Assembly: GCA_013433145.1 (NCBI GenBank) | Contig: CM024185.1 | Location: 6,179,001-6,243,000 of the forward strand | DNA: 64,000 bases | Reading direction: 5' to 3' | From: Ascaris suum | Taxonomy: Eukaryota; Nematoda; Chromadorea; Rhabditida; Ascarididae | Shown: positions 12,501 to 25,900 of the stretch, piece after piece | How positions within the stretch are numbered: position 1 is the first letter of the stretch | How the letters are laid out: every line of letters begins with the position of its first letter | Notes under the pieces: generated by a model | What the model was told of the DNA's origin: nothing | Seen by the model: only the letters and a program-made list of their open reading frames with translations | Database searches by the model: none | Translations under genes and position numbers: made by a program

Positions 12501-15500
12501 GGATGAGGATGTCAAGATGTTCTTGCGGCGTCAGCATATCGGCGGAATCCTCACAAATTTTCTGGATCGCACCCATCGCTCCCTAAAAATATTAAAGAAA
12601 AATTTCAGCACCATCTCATGTAAGTCTTTTCACTTTCGTGAAATATTTGCTTTTCCGCATCTACCTCGCGCAATATTTGTCCGTGCGTTCAGTGCGCAAT
12701 AAAAAAGCAGCGGAAGAGGCGTAACCACAAGCGCTAAAAATATTTCGTTCTCGCTTCTCCATTGTTACCTTACACACCTTTCTTATAATCCTTCATTCGC
12801 TAGCAATAACCTTGCGCTAAGTTTTATCTACTTGTACCCTCGGCCAATTCAAGATTGCTGTGGATAGCAAACAATTTTCATACGTACCCCTTAACTTCCA
12901 AGACAGTACGGCCCCTATTGCCCATCGTCCGCTCCCCAATTCCCTTTTACTGAAATAAAAAATTGAAGCAATTATTCCGCTCCAATGGAATAAAAAAATA
13001 GAACCACCGATATACCTCCTGCAGCAGAGTATCTTGACTATCCAGCATGCCGCAAAGTGTTGGTAGGAGAGAAGGCCACTGAGCGATACCTTCGTGCACG
13101 ACTATGGTTGTGACGATAATGCCCACCGTGGCACGAATCAAAGGATGAGGATCGGAGATAGCGAGCAGCGTCTTGCTTTTCACATACGTGCGAATCTGCT
13201 CCGGTAAACGACTCCAGAGGAGCCGAATAGAGTTCTTCAAAATCAATCCAGCTAGCGATCGGTTTGCCACCTGGAAAACCTCACTTCATCACCTTAATCA
13301 TTGTTCTCCCATAGCAACATACGTGCGAATCTGCTCAGGTAAAAAAGGTGAGCAAAACTCCTTCCATGTAACCTATAAATAATACCATGCCCAAAACTGT
13401 TCTTGGACAAAGGACATTCTTTTTGCAACTTTCAACCAGATTATGCAAATGCGACACAAACAAATGAGCGCGACATATGCGTGATTTGGATTTGGGTAAA
13501 AACTTGAAATTCCATTTAGATATCGCTTTGAAAGGAAAAAATTGAGAAACATTAGAAAAAGCGATGAATTAAAATAGAAGCGGAATTAAATCCGCCAACT
13601 CCTCAGTATGCAAACGCTAACAAAAACTGCTTTTTGTTTCTTCACTACGTCCCACTTAACTAATGACTATCGTTGGTGAAAGAATCTTAACCTTCTCAAA
13701 TACTTCACTACTAATTAACATTCCTCGCATGGCAGCCCTCCTAGGACCTAAAGTTAGGTTGCTAGACAGATTTCAAAAAGAAGCGAATGCCCTTCTATGA
13801 CTTTAACGAATGACGTTCCCTGAGATGATAATTTGCCTCACAGATTAGCACATATGAAGGAGATCTGCCAAATCTAAGCGCTGTACTTTCCAGCCCTAAA
13901 TCCTTCTTATCGCTACGCTTTCTGGCACCAGTAATGCCGAAAATGTCAACCCCATATGCCACCGACGGCATTCGCATTTTGGCATAACGCAAGCTACTGT
14001 TGGCCGCAGGGTGACAATTTTCGACCAGTGGTCACTAGGTTTACAATCCGATCTGTGGTCACTAGGTCTATAATCCGACCTAAAATCACTAGGTTTAAAA
14101 GGCATTAAAATTTTTGCACCTTAAAATGTTGTTCACCTCCTTCCTATCATTTCTCAAGGTCGACCCCAAAATGTCATATGATGGTATGACAGTAGCGATG
14201 CATACACGAACACGACGGATTATGACTGATTGAAGCTCGTGTGCCCTAATACTTTTCGTCTCTCCGCGCCATCCAATAGCATTGCTCAGCATATATCCCC
14301 TTCCCCCCCCTTACCTGTGATTGATATCTCACCTGTTCTTCTTTGAGCTCACTGAGAATGAAGACCAAGTAGCAGCAAAACTCAGGATGCATGTTCAATT
14401 GATCGAGCCGCTGAAATTTCGTTCATTTGCACCAATCAATCAACGATGTCAAATTACTCATTTATTACATCTATCTACAGTTTCCTTCATTATACGTGTC
14501 TTGAACACCTGGGATATAGATGATCGTTCCGAACCATCAGCTTAAGACATGACACTCAACGTTCCGAAACTCTTGACGATAATAACTGCTATGCATCCAA
14601 GGATCCAAGTCTCCGAAGTGGCATACATTACATGCTACAAGATGCGAATACCCATAAACTCCATGACTTTTTCAGTGCTAATATTCTTTAAAGTTTTGGT
14701 GAACTATGACTGACCGAAGCTAATATGGATTTTGATAGACTGGATATAATTATAACTGGCAATCAATATTCGACTATGTCATCGCATCTTCCCGCTAGCT
14801 GGTGCCAAATACTCATAAAAATATCCCCCACCCCCTAACAACAAATAAAACTTACACTCCAAGAAATTTTTCCCTCCTAGAGCAGTTATAATTGGTAAAT
14901 GAAGCAAAAATGGTGCAAATTTATTCGTTAAAAAGTTCAAAAAAAAGAGAATTTGCATACACATATCTACACCAGAAATGTCAGCGTTTAATCCGTAAAG
15001 AAATATGCGAGATAAATTGCATTAAACTATTCGAGCAAACGATAGACACTTACTTCCTGCACGCTTCGCTGTGTCTGAGTGTCCGGTGATTGAGAATGCT
15101 GCAGCAGTTGAGCAACCTGAAAGCCAATACCCAATAGCCAATGCAATATACAAGAGAGAATTTTACTTGAGCTCAATAATCAGGTATATTAATGACAGAA
15201 TTCTTGAAATTTTCACAGAATAAATAAAATTCACTAGTAATTAATAAATTACGTTTAAAAAAAAATGGAACTGCACTTTCACACAAAAAAAGAACTCCAT
15301 TAAGCTTCAAATGGTTTCTCCTATTCACGAATGACAGAAAAAGGACTCTGACAGCCTCTTATCCCATCCCCGCTGCCTTGATTCACATTAATGACTACAT
15401 TAAAGGATTCCATCAAAAAAAGCTTTTCTATAATGTTGTCGCATCAATACAATAATCACACTGCAGCTCGTTCCAACGCTCTGTTTCATATTCTTTTTCT

Positions 15501-16554
15501 TCAGCACTTTGCTCAAAAACCATCGGAAAAAAGAAACTCGAAAAACCATGAGATTCCACAACTGGTGCTGAATTTCTAAATGTGATTGCCCATCCAAAAT
15601 AAAAAGACTACCTCCTTCAAAAATGTTTCGTAGATAATACTATGACCCTCACGCATAAATTAACAAATCCCCACAGATGAAGTGCCGGTTCTTCAAAACA
15701 GCCACAGAGTTATCGAGCTATTTAGGAGTCCCATAATCGACCATCACTGACCATCACTGAGCAGCATGCAACATTTACCTCAGTGACCTCTTCACCTCCT
15801 TACATTGCATGGAAATTTATCGCAGTGCAGTCCAAAATTATAAAAACTGAAGCTCCTTAATTTTAAAAATATGTTCTGTATTGGTGGCTGGTCAAAAGCT
15901 GAGAGACCTCAAGTTCTGATCGACCAGCAACCTGGAGATGTGATGCTTCGAAAAAAAAGATGCACCTAAATGGCATGTAGTGATCTAAGGAACTTGGGAA
16001 AGCTCTTTTGAGGTAAGATATTCTTCCCATGCACTTAAAAGCCTCATGAGCCAAAACGACAATTTTGTTCTGAATAAAACGACGCTTTCTTATGAACTTT
16101 TGACGAGAATATAACAAACTCAATAGTGTGCGGTTGTATCTGCATCGTGAAACAAACTCAGAAATGAATCCAATTTAATTAAAGAAATACTTTAAAAAAG
16201 GACTGCTTCAATCATTATGTCTTTCATCCAAAAAACGTTCATTTTTACAGGTATCGCGAAAGCGGCAGGTAACGCCAATAACCTGACGTGATAAAAATGA
16301 GAAACCTCAAAAAATGGATGTTACCTTTGAACCAATAAAGCGAATAACATTACGTAAGTCGATTACCTCAGATATAAAAGGTTATTTCCGCTTGAAATTG
16401 GAAACTATAAAAGGTGTTAAAACTAAGCGCAGGAAGATATAGAACTAAACCATAAACGATATAGTTGCACAATATTCACATAAATGAGTGATAGCATTAT
16501 TACTTGTTGCAACTCCTCCGGAATTGGTCGCCATTCGATCGCTTCTCCCGTCAT
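529..16554 (-). CDS. imb-2: Transportin-1 / karyopherin-beta-2 (partial; 3' part lies beyond position 1)
   Basis: Nuclear import receptor of the importin-beta family, which carries PY-NLS cargo through the nuclear pore under RanGTP control. Exons in transcript order: 16504..16554, 15054..15116, 14333..14410, 13016..13270, 12458..12582, 11459..11573, 10760..10870, 9604..9765, 7331..7450, 6504..6558, 5454..5563, 4764..4880, 3838..3936, 3212..3361, 2059..2145, 1323..1465, 529..727. All are GT..AG and the phases agree, giving 680 codons. The start is the first ATG after an in-frame TGA. The product follows human TNPO1 nearly end to end: N-terminal HEAT repeats, the H8 acidic loop (exons 7331 and 6504, with [16 protein letters not shown]), then [15 protein letters not shown] and CWTLSRY. 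W463 and R467 match the human cargo-binding W460 and R464. The last visible exon ends at a site matching human IYQC; about 230 residues are missing off the window. Very confident of the family. The symbol is the C. elegans orthologue's name. Confidence 0.95.
1514..1547 (+). other. G-rich tract with quadruplex potential in a transportin intron
   Basis: The plus strand carries GGG, GGG, GGGG, GGGG, GGG and GG runs separated by one to six bases, enough for a predicted G-quadruplex. On the transcribed (minus-sense) strand the same tract is C/T-rich. It lies about 50 to 80 bases before the acceptor of exon 1323..1465, so it may simply be an extended polypyrimidine tract. No function is shown. Confidence 0.5.
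6160..6312. other. GC-rich island inside a transportin intron
   Basis: About 150 bp is clearly more GC-rich than the surrounding roughly 35% GC intron. Both strands are open for tens of codons. The minus frame ([15 protein letters not shown]) looks superficially like the next transportin exon, but the real exon at 5454..5563 fits the family far better. Old transposon fragment or random GC-rich insertion; I do not recognise it. Confidence 0.4.
7540..9110 (-). mobile_element. Decayed RTE-type non-LTR retrotransposon (reverse transcriptase relic)
   Basis: Inside a transportin intron, on the same strand, several broken frames keep the order and spacing of an RTE-like LINE reverse transcriptase. 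They are [18 protein letters not shown] near 8880-8968, [12 protein letters not shown] near 8742-8781, [15 protein letters not shown] near 8640-8686, and [14 protein letters not shown] near 8250-8300. In the last the catalytic FADD box has become VAGG. Many stops and frameshifts separate these blocks, and the region is more GC-rich than its flanks. It is a dead fragment with no intact endonuclease domain. Plus-strand open frames over this region are shadows. The boundaries are approximate. Confidence 0.75.
9222..9244. repeat. (TTAA)n microsatellite
   Basis: Five to six tandem TTAA units, directly preceded by AAATAAAT-type sequence, sit next to the 5' side of the LINE relic (minus orientation). 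A simple repeat, possibly an insertion-site scar. Confidence 0.8.
13317..13343 (-). repeat. 27-bp copy of transportin exon sequence in the adjacent intron
   Basis: Positions 13317-13343 match exon positions 13182-13208 at 26 of 27 bases. Both encode LPEQIRTYV on the minus strand. The copy lies about 46 to 72 bases upstream of the acceptor of exon 13016..13270, in direct orientation. It is too short to be an exon and lacks its own splice context. Confidence 0.8.
14032..14099. repeat. 27-bp tandem repeat, three units
   Basis: The core tcactaggt occurs at 14032, 14059 and 14086, exactly 27 bp apart, with similar intervening sequence. As the period is a multiple of three, the minus frame gives a repetitive nine-residue peptide, but it lies inside a transportin intron and is not coding. 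Confidence 0.8.
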
Positions 16555-16589
16555 CCTCAATAATGCATATCAAACACAAAAGCTTCGAA

Positions 16590-16639
16590 CACCTGTTACC
16601 TGCCAATTACCTGCAAAATCAGGTACCATTCAGCAGGTG
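16590..16639. promoter_or_regulatory. Cluster of five CAGGTR / YACCTG E-box-like sites upstream of transportin
   Basis: CACCTG (16590), TACCTG (16597), TACCTG (16608), CAGGTA (16620) and CAGGTG (16634) lie within 50 bp, 36 to 85 bp upstream of the transportin ATG. Two more CAGGTA sites occur in intron 1 (16248, 16266). CAGGTR is the motif bound by ZEB- and Snail-type zinc fingers and some bHLH proteins. That any of them binds here is inference. Confidence 0.4.
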
Positions 16640-17627
16640 AAATACCCACTGGGACAACATTAATAAGTGCAGTACTCCAGTTACACAAAGCAGCACTGGG
16701 CATATCGACGCGATGCAGAAACCGCGCCGGTAATTTAATCACAATCTGGAAACAACGAGTTTGATCAACAGTATATGATACTAACGGAACACAGCATGGT
16801 TGTTGAAGAACTTCGATCAGTTAAATATATTTAAGTTTATGAAGGATACAAGCTTGGAAACGAGAGCAGCGTAAAGCTTATAAAATGTTGAGAGGCTGGC
16901 TAGTAGCTCATATATGAGGGCGATTAATCTATAAGCATGAGAATAGTCGACTAAACATTAGTTGCCATGCAAAATTTATTCATCAGTACGCATTGTCAAT
17001 GATCATAGACCTGGAGGCATTGTAAGCAACAGCACCGATAACCTACCCGCTTTATTAGAGTTACGCTTTATATATTTCTTCCCTCAAATCGCAAAAAGTT
17101 CGTAAAGAGCAGCGATTTTGAGGCTGATCGAGTTGTTCAGCAAAGAATCAGGCACATCATGCTTGAACATCTTGTCGCGACCACAGACTACCCATCTACC
17201 TGAGGCTATACACTCGAACTTCAAATAAATTTGTGCAACACTGCTGTTGCCAGGTGTTTGATTCGTTATCAATGCATCAGCAGCCTATCTGCTTATGTAT
17301 ACGAAAAATAAAAAGAAGCTGACCTTCGCGATTATTCGTAGCTAAACTTCAGGCGTTAGTTTTTGATCAAAACCAAAAGCTTAGATTGCTTAATTTAAAT
17401 CATCGAATGTATTTTTGGCGAAAAGTACCACAGGAAAACACCTCAGGAATAAAAAATATAAAACCGTAGTGCATAGTTGCCGAGGAGATGACCTACCACA
17501 ATTCACACAGCGAACAATGAGGAGATCTGATCTGATAGGGATTTGTGGGTGGCATATGGGAACTTAGCAGGTACCGAAACGTGGTTAAAAACTTGAAACT
17601 AGTGCAGAGCATTTTTTACAACACCTT

Positions 17628-17643
17628 CCCCCCCCCCCCCCCC
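17628..17643. repeat. Homopolymer C tract
   Basis: Sixteen consecutive C residues on the plus strand in AT-rich intergenic DNA. Shorter C runs occur near 14303, 50541, 56293 and 59086. Confidence 0.9.
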
Positions 17644-18828
17644 TCTAATCTGCTTATGTAGTTCGCGATCACCCATTACAGCAAGACGCACCCGTCCTTC
17701 CAGGTTGCGAAGTTACTTTCGTAAGTGCACATTTCGGAACGGATTGACTGCAAAAAACAGCTTTTGAAAAATGGGAGGAACTGAATACGATAGTTGAGGG
17801 CAAGAAACCAACCCGAAAAAAATCTTTCATTTAGAGTCGCATTAATCGCATTAATCAAGCCCTTGCTATCCACTAAAACAACGTTGCAACAATAAAGCAA
17901 TGTCACAGTTACGATAGCAGTCCCAACCTTAGCATAGGTTTAAACCAACCTTTGCGCTTACCCACTCAACTAATCAACAAACCACCTGCTAACAACCATT
18001 CGCAATAAAATAAAAGCCGTCCATGGAAAACCGTCAGCGCTTCGGCGAGGTAAAGCACAAAAAGTCCCAACCCGCACCACCACACCCCCATACCAACGCA
18101 AGCCGGTGCACCAACCACCAGCAACAATTCCATCAACGCATACGTAAAATTCGCACATTTCATGTATGATCGAAGCCGAACGAATAAAGTCGCCTAGATT
18201 ACGGTCGATGTGGTATTATTGGAAGTGAGGGAGCGCGCGGTTTATTGACGAATGATGTCACTTGGCTCGTTAATTAGCATATTTTAGTGCATTGTGAGAG
18301 CACAATTTATGAAGGAAGAAGTTAGAGTGTTACTTTAAAGAGCGTTGAAAAAGTTCTATTGAAATTAGGCATAACAAAAACTTATATGTACACATATAAC
18401 AGAATTTTTTTTTTTTTGCAGTTAATTTGGTGCATTTTTTTGAAATCTAAAAAGCGCATTGCGGGCATTCATGCCTATTGAGTCTTTATAAGTATAGTAG
18501 ATTTGTATAGAGGCACCCAACCCATAAAGAAACGGAAACAAAATAGAAAATGAAGTAAAAAATTAACGGAGTATAAAAATTTTTGAAGAGTATTGTAAAC
18601 CCAAAATATCGACTTTAATATCGGTAAGAAGATCGACAATTTTTTAAAAAAATCTTCGTAACTATCGCAAACTTCCGAGCAATGACGAAAGGATTTCAAA
18701 TAAAGAGAATGATCATTATCACAGATGTTCGGTATGTTGAATTGAGGCTTTTCATAGCTGATCAGAGATCAGCGGATAATCGAGGTGAATCGGAGCATGG
18801 CAATGATGTGATGGGAGGAGTGAGATTT

Positions 18829-18940
18829 GCTCGAACTGTTCCTGGTTCATTAAAAATCCGCAACATTCCGGGTTTACCGGTTGAACAATTCTTGGTTCAT
18901 TAAAAATCCGCGACATTCCGGACTTACCGGGTGTTCTCAA
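18829..18940. repeat. 50-bp tandem duplication
   Basis: Two copies start at 18841 and 18891 (cctggttcattaaaaatccg against cttggttcattaaaaatccg). They differ at a few sites, and a partial leading copy begins at about 18829. Each copy contains a ccgg-rich end. Confidence 0.85.
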
Positions 18941-19597
18941 CAAACACGACTTCCCATAGGTCTCTTGTTGAAGTTCGATGGTGAGACGAATACCTAATAC
19001 CATAAGTTGGTACTCCTTTCCACTAAAAAAACGTCTGTTACTTCTTCACCAGTCCTACCTCGAACACAGGTGTGGGACATATCTACCGCCCTTGTAGGCT
19101 GTCACCTTGAACATTGACAGGTTGTCTTCGAAAGTAATCTTTCTAGGCTTATTTGAAAGCGCTGTTTTAATGCAGTAATCAACTTCCAAAAGTAAGTTTA
19201 TTTTCCACTGAGTGGTCATTTGAATATGGCGATCGTATCACAACCGCGCCAACATTATGCAATCATAAGCGGATGTCGTCATACACCTTCCTTCCTTGCT
19301 TCCTTCCTCTTCCTCGTCCTTTTCCCCCCTCTTTTATTCCTTCGCCTGTGGGAAATCATCGAAATTGTTCGATGCTCACACCGCATGTGCAAAAATTTTA
19401 CCCTACAATTTACCGCCGTCATATATTGCATAAATATTGCACTAATTGTACTTTGCTTTCCGATTCTTTTTTTAATCTTGCTGTAAATTCAACGTCACTT
19501 CGATTCTCAATATTCCCGTAATTTATTCCCACACGTTCTTATCGATATACCAATCCAAAATGTTCAAATCGTTGCTGTGAATTTGCGAGCAACGATG

Positions 19598-19731
<134 letters not shown>

Positions 19732-22442
19732 CTGCCTTGTTCTTTTCTGGTCTCTATAGTTTTCACAGATTTAAGTTATCATACAATATGCACATTATTA
19801 TTTTATAAATAAATAATAAAGATAAATAGGGCATTGAAATCATAACATTAATAAAAAAAACTCGACTTTTATGAGAAAGATCTTTTGTGACGACGATGAA
19901 TATCAATGAAGAGAAATGTCTGCTATGTTGTGCATCATAAGTGAAAACATTTCTCTGTTACACAATTCGATAGCGCAATTTTAGGTTTTAGAAAGAAATC
20001 AACGTGATACGCATCGGGTCTAAAGGAAATCAAAACGCCTGCGTTACAAACCATATCTGCAAGTAAGGTAGTATAAAGGTAAGGTGAATAATGATGACTT
20101 ACCTATATACACACAAAATATGCCTAATACACCTTTGAACAATGAAATATAACGTGAGATATTGGGGTTTTTTTTTCGTTCATAACATCTCCATAGTATC
20201 ATATAATAATACTCTATCGTAAAAGTACGAAAATAAAGCAGAGAAAAATTCGCTTTTCCCCAACAAAGTTCATTGGATCAATCGCTCGAGAGAATATTCA
20301 AGCAACGCGCCATAATGCGTTGTCCTATTTTTATTTGGGTAGAGTTTAAAGGAAAAGAGTAGAATAAGGCAATTGTTTAATGCAGATTATAATCATCGAA
20401 TTTCCTCACTCTTGCATTCGTGGAATTTAAAAGGCCATTATAATGTCTTCAAATGCAGAAATATAACGATTTGAAATGAAATAGATTTCATAGTAACGAA
20501 CAGTTTAAAGCGAAAAACATAATGCTAAGTAATTTTAGTGTATTTATCTGTTCATTTTATTACTAAATTTCATGTACCACTTGAAAACTAGACATATATC
20601 TGGTACCTTCCAATGCTAAAGGATTGATTGAAGTTTTTGATAGTTTCATTTTATCTTCTCATTACAATAGTCCATCGATAAACTATTAATGCACCGACAA
20701 TCCTCTCTCATCCTACTCTCCTCGAAAACAACAGAATTTTGTCAAAATGAAGCGGAAATGAGTGAATCCACAATCCTTTATTGCGATGCGCACTTTTGAA
20801 ACCAGAACACGGCAAAGACGGCCCGACTAGGCCGAGGACGATAACCCCACCATACGGTGAGGCGAATAAAGAACTTCCAAACTTCTCAAAAATGACATCA
20901 GATTTTATCAGTGGTCGGTTCAAATCTTGAGTACATCGAAAGTCGTTTTTGAAAAAATTTCAAATCCCTGACCTCGTCGATGAGATCGGTTTATTTACCC
21001 TAAGAGAGTGGGTAGGCTGTGATTAAACCTCGCCATTGCGCTTCCCAACCACCCAAACGGCAATGAACTGTCTATAGATACTGCCTCTACCTATCCTTTC
21101 GGTTCCAATAGAATGGGACATTCAGAAATTTTCCGAAGAAATTACCTCCAGTATCTTTCATCCGCTTAATTCAGGAGAAATTTTCACCGTTTGATTTGAT
21201 GGCGACTTTAGTGGACTTATTCTTGTAGCCAACTCATCATGTGTCCTCACTCTCAGAATTTCATCGATGCTATGCTGCTGAGCTCCTAAACCGCAACCAA
21301 ATGTAATAATCCCTTATAGTCAGATGTAACATACACGCGGTGCAATTAGAAGCGAATTCGGGAGGCAAAATCTCATTGTACTGTTACGAAGTACAGGTGG
21401 GGCACAGGTATGATATGATCGTAGCAAGCGATAAGGTAATAATTACATCAAATACCAGAATGAATAAGTTTTCATTGTAAATTCTCTTGACAACAATAAT
21501 AGTAATTTCGACTGTTACCTGTCAGGAAGAGGTACCGCGAGTTTCGATCCACAGATGTGATACCTGAGCATTCTACATCACAATATATCAAAATCATTTA
21601 TCGATTATTTTAACGCAACGTTCCACTTCACGTAATAAAACGAAAAAAACAACATATCCAATTAAATGGCAGCTTAATGTTATGAAATATCGGCTTGAAT
21701 TAAGTATTATTCGCGCCTCTTGCATATTGATCGATATCCTTTCTGTTCTAATTGGTTTCTCATTCATTATCAGCTTTAACGATCTCGATAATAGTCCTCG
21801 GTCAATTTGCATATAATCCACTAATCCAGAAGGCATCGCTCAAAAATTGCTTTTATGCAAATATTGTATTCAGACACCACAAGTACGATGACCTATGGTA
21901 ATGCTGTCCTCCATTCAATGAAGCGTTTTTAAATTCAACTGCAAGTAGTTTTAGTATTGAATTTGCAAACAACTTTCAGAGTCTTTCGAGTAAGTTGTAA
22001 TCGTTTTGATAGCTTTAGATGTTGCTTACGAGGGCAGTAACAATTTTAGCTAACAAAACATTAAAATAAACCTCTCTCATAAATGTCCAATAAAAGGATG
22101 GCCAAATTTTCGCTTCTCTTTTAGGTGGGAAATTTCCAATAAATGGCCAAATTTCTAATAAGTGGCTTAATTTCCAGTCCCAAGTCTTGGCTTCTCTTTT
22201 AGGTAGAGAAGAGGCGACAACGCATAAGCTTGATTCAATGAAAGCCATAAAAGGGTATCCAGAGAATCTCTCAGAGGAAGTCGTTTAAGAAAACGTCAAA
22301 TATTATAACCACCAAAGATAGCATCTCATAAAGCAACGTAACGTTCTGGTTAGTTGAATAAAGTAGTTCGAATATAAATGTGACCTTCCGAGTATGTTTC
22401 ATGAATTGTCCTATACTTCATCTCTTATAGTACGTGTTAATG

Positions 22443-22500
22443 TCAGGCCATCAAACCTTCAAGGTCTGAAATCAGGCCATCAAATCTTCGAGGCATGAAC
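22443..22500. repeat. 29-bp tandem duplication
   Basis: tcaggccatcaaaccttc (22443) is repeated as tcaggccatcaaatcttc (22472). The period is 29 bp with a few substitutions. Confidence 0.8.
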
Positions 22501-22985
22501 CTTCATGTACCGCTTTTTCAATATTCACTTACGATTCGCTGCTACGCTTACAACTGTATCGGTGTCAAAGAGCATTCAACGTTCACTAGCAAGCTTGCCT
22601 CCGGTGATGTCCCATCTTCTATTCTTCAGCCGTTTTTCCGGTTTCCATTCATCATTTTGTCAACACAACGAGTTTAGAGGCGTTTTGAGCGTTATTCAAA
22701 CAGACGTCTCATAGCATGTACGTCTATAAGTGAACGTCTCAGCAAGAAATAAACATTTCGAGCCATACCAAACAAGTATCGAGGCAAAAACAACCATAAA
22801 AAGCATATGCATTTCATAGTGGAATTTCATCATTATAACCCGATACATTCTTATTTTATATAGCTCAGATATCCTTTTACCATATGCAAATATTAGGGCG
22901 TATCTTCTAAGAACATTACAATCAGCAATCCTGTGCTTGGCAGTCGAATATATCATGTATAAACAAGTATAAGCGGAAGAAAGCG

Positions 22986-25900
22986 TTATCGATACACCCT
23001 TTTAATGAGAGCGATACAATCACTGAAAATAAGGAAGACGACCGGAAGGAGAAAAAGTGCATGGAACATTCCCAAAAATGTCACCAAAATAACTGTTTTC
23101 CAAAAGACCGCCACAACATAAGCTCGAACGACGATTAACGGAACCATACCTGAAAATTTTACGCTGTCGACCAGAAAAAAAGATTAACGTTATCTTTTAA
23201 TCAAATATATCAACGAAAACGTTACATCCTTTCGGCTTATATAAAAATAATTCTGAGATTATTCAACTTCTACCTGATGCGATCGAGGAAAACAATCATG
23301 CGGTCCAATATACGTTTTGAAAATCAGTTTTTTCGTGCTTCTTTGCATCAACGCTCCCTCCTCTTCTCCTCCATCCTTAGCAAATATATTACCAAAATTC
23401 AGTCATAATATCCTATAGAAAGTTGCACTTATTTGTGAAATTATTATTATATTCAGCCGGCTGTCACATCAAAGGAATTTTAAAAAGTGGTGATAAATAA
23501 AGAGAAAAATTAGTAAATATATCACCAAGCAATGTGCTTATTCCACTCTGTATAATTGGCCATCCGACTCCCTTGAACGTTTCTTCGAGACGCCTACGAC
23601 TGCTATTCGGGGAAAATTGCGATATGGGCGCTGAACGAGTGCTCAACGTCGATTCGCTGCCAACAATTATCGAAATTGTACGCGATCCAACAGATGAATA
23701 TGATTTTTCGCTTTCTGCGCTTACCTGAAATTTTCTTAGACTTTATCAGTGATATAAAGGTAAATGTATTGTTTGAGAGCTATGTTCTGCTTAATTACCC
23801 ATCTTTCTTGTCTTGTTGCTATCACGATGACTAATGAATATGAATATACCGGTCGAAGAAATATCATAGTCGCCGAGCGTGCTTTAATTTATTTCCTATG
23901 TGAAGGCTATACCCTGAATCATGATAGTTGAACTAAGAGTTATGCGAAGAAGATAAAGAATTTGAATTTTTGAAGAGTTAATCACAGTTATTATTTTGCT
24001 GCCCTTTAAAAAAATGTACGGTCACCAATTATTCGAAAGTATACTTAGTGAGTCAGCAAACTGTCTCTAGATTTTATGGACTGAGAGAAAATGTATTCAT
24101 TGCCTCATAAATCGACCACTTCAATTTCATTGATTTCATTAAATTCATTACTATTAAACGCTTAATTAATTGATATTTAACTGATCCGCTTTATGATCTG
24201 CTTATATTCGATCGATCAATAAAAATGAGAGAATTCAACTCACAATAAATATACATCGAACATTTATGGGTAGTTATAAGTGTAGGTATAGGTACAGATA
24301 TCTATAGATAGTCATATTATTCAAGAGATGTAACAAAACGAACCTCTTTATGAGTGAAGAAATGATAACAGATATGCGCGCTATAATCAACCGAGAATCC
24401 AATACTCATAAGCATACTTATAAGTGATATTGCATCAAGTCGTACATCCCACAAATGCAAATAGCCCACTGTACCTACACAAATCGAGATAATCGAGAGT
24501 ACAACCGATACAATTGCACCTATATCGAGCACAAATAAAAACACTAATATCGACATCAATATAACCGCCGAAGCTGAAATTATTTGCGATCATGTTTGCT
24601 TAGAGACTTGTCAATTATAACAAATATGGTCATACAATATCTAACTGGAAAGCTGACGCACAATCGCATAAACTAATTAAAATATACTGTTATGGAAAGC
24701 ATCTCTATTAATATGGCTCCGCAATAGAATAGAATAAAGGAAAGCTTCGCTCCAGTATGGCTCCGGATATAACGAAGTTTCATAGTAAGGGCTTCTACTG
24801 CATCGACTGTAGTTCATTCAGCTCGAGTTGATAGGAAGACAGCATAAATGCATCGAATCAAACATAATTCGCCCTATGAAAGTTTCTTCTTTTTTCATAT
24901 TTGAATAGCACTAATTTTCCAATTTCTTCAAAATTCTCCAAAAATTTCTGTCATTTTTTTCTGCAACGGTAAGAAGATAGCTAAATATTTCCATCATAGG
25001 ACAATCAACTATATGCATCGTGAATAATCATTAAATAAGCATATTCTCATATTTAAAAAAAACCGAAATTTAGAATTTAAATTGCTACCAGCAGTTTGAA
25101 TGAAATTGCCCGGTGCACTTGCAGCCGATTCTGTGGGTACCTTCTCGAGTGGATGATGAGAACTCACATTGAAAATCTCTGCGTATTTCTTTAGTATAAT
25201 TCGCCTGCAAAGTGCACGATCGGATTTAATTATTGAATAGTCGTTAGGACGATTGCAACGCCCTTTGTTGCAATCGAAAATTATAAATAAAATACCCTCG
25301 AAGGAAATGAAGAGTGCAAATTTTCTTCAATTGGCATTTCGATTGCAATCCACAATACTAAAGGACAAAAATCAACACTTCGTGCACTTCATGGGGCAAA
25401 AGTTTTATCGTCGCTAAGAAAATATATCAATTCCTTGGCATTTCCCACCTCCCATTAATAATAATAAAGTAAAAGACATCAAAATCCTAAATTTCCACTC
25501 TTGACTATGTGCAGAGGGAGGGAGAGGGGCGAGGAGGGGACCGATGTGCAGAAGGAGGGAGAGGAGTGAGAAGAGGACTTATGTGCAGAGGGAGGGAGAG
25601 GGGCGAGGAGGGACCGATGTGCAGAGGGAGGGAGAGGAGTGAGAAGAGGACCTATGTGCAGAGGGAGGGAGAGGGGCGAGGAGGGGACCGATGTGCAGAA
25701 GGAGGGAGAGGAGTGAGAAGAGGACTTATGTGCAGAGGGAGGGAGAGGGGCGAGGAGGGGACCGATGTGCAGAGGGAGGGAGAGGAGCGAGGAGGGACCG
25801 ATGTGCAGAGGAGGGAGAGGAGTGAGGAGGGGACCGATGTGCAGAAGGAGGGAGAGGAGTGAGAAGAGGACCGATGTGCAGAGGGAGGGAGAGGGGTGAG

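Noticed and set aside
17966..18163. Two overlapping hydrophobic minus ORFs of 62 to 65 codons
   Set aside because: They arise from a C-rich plus strand, overlap in two frames and lack splice, promoter or family support.
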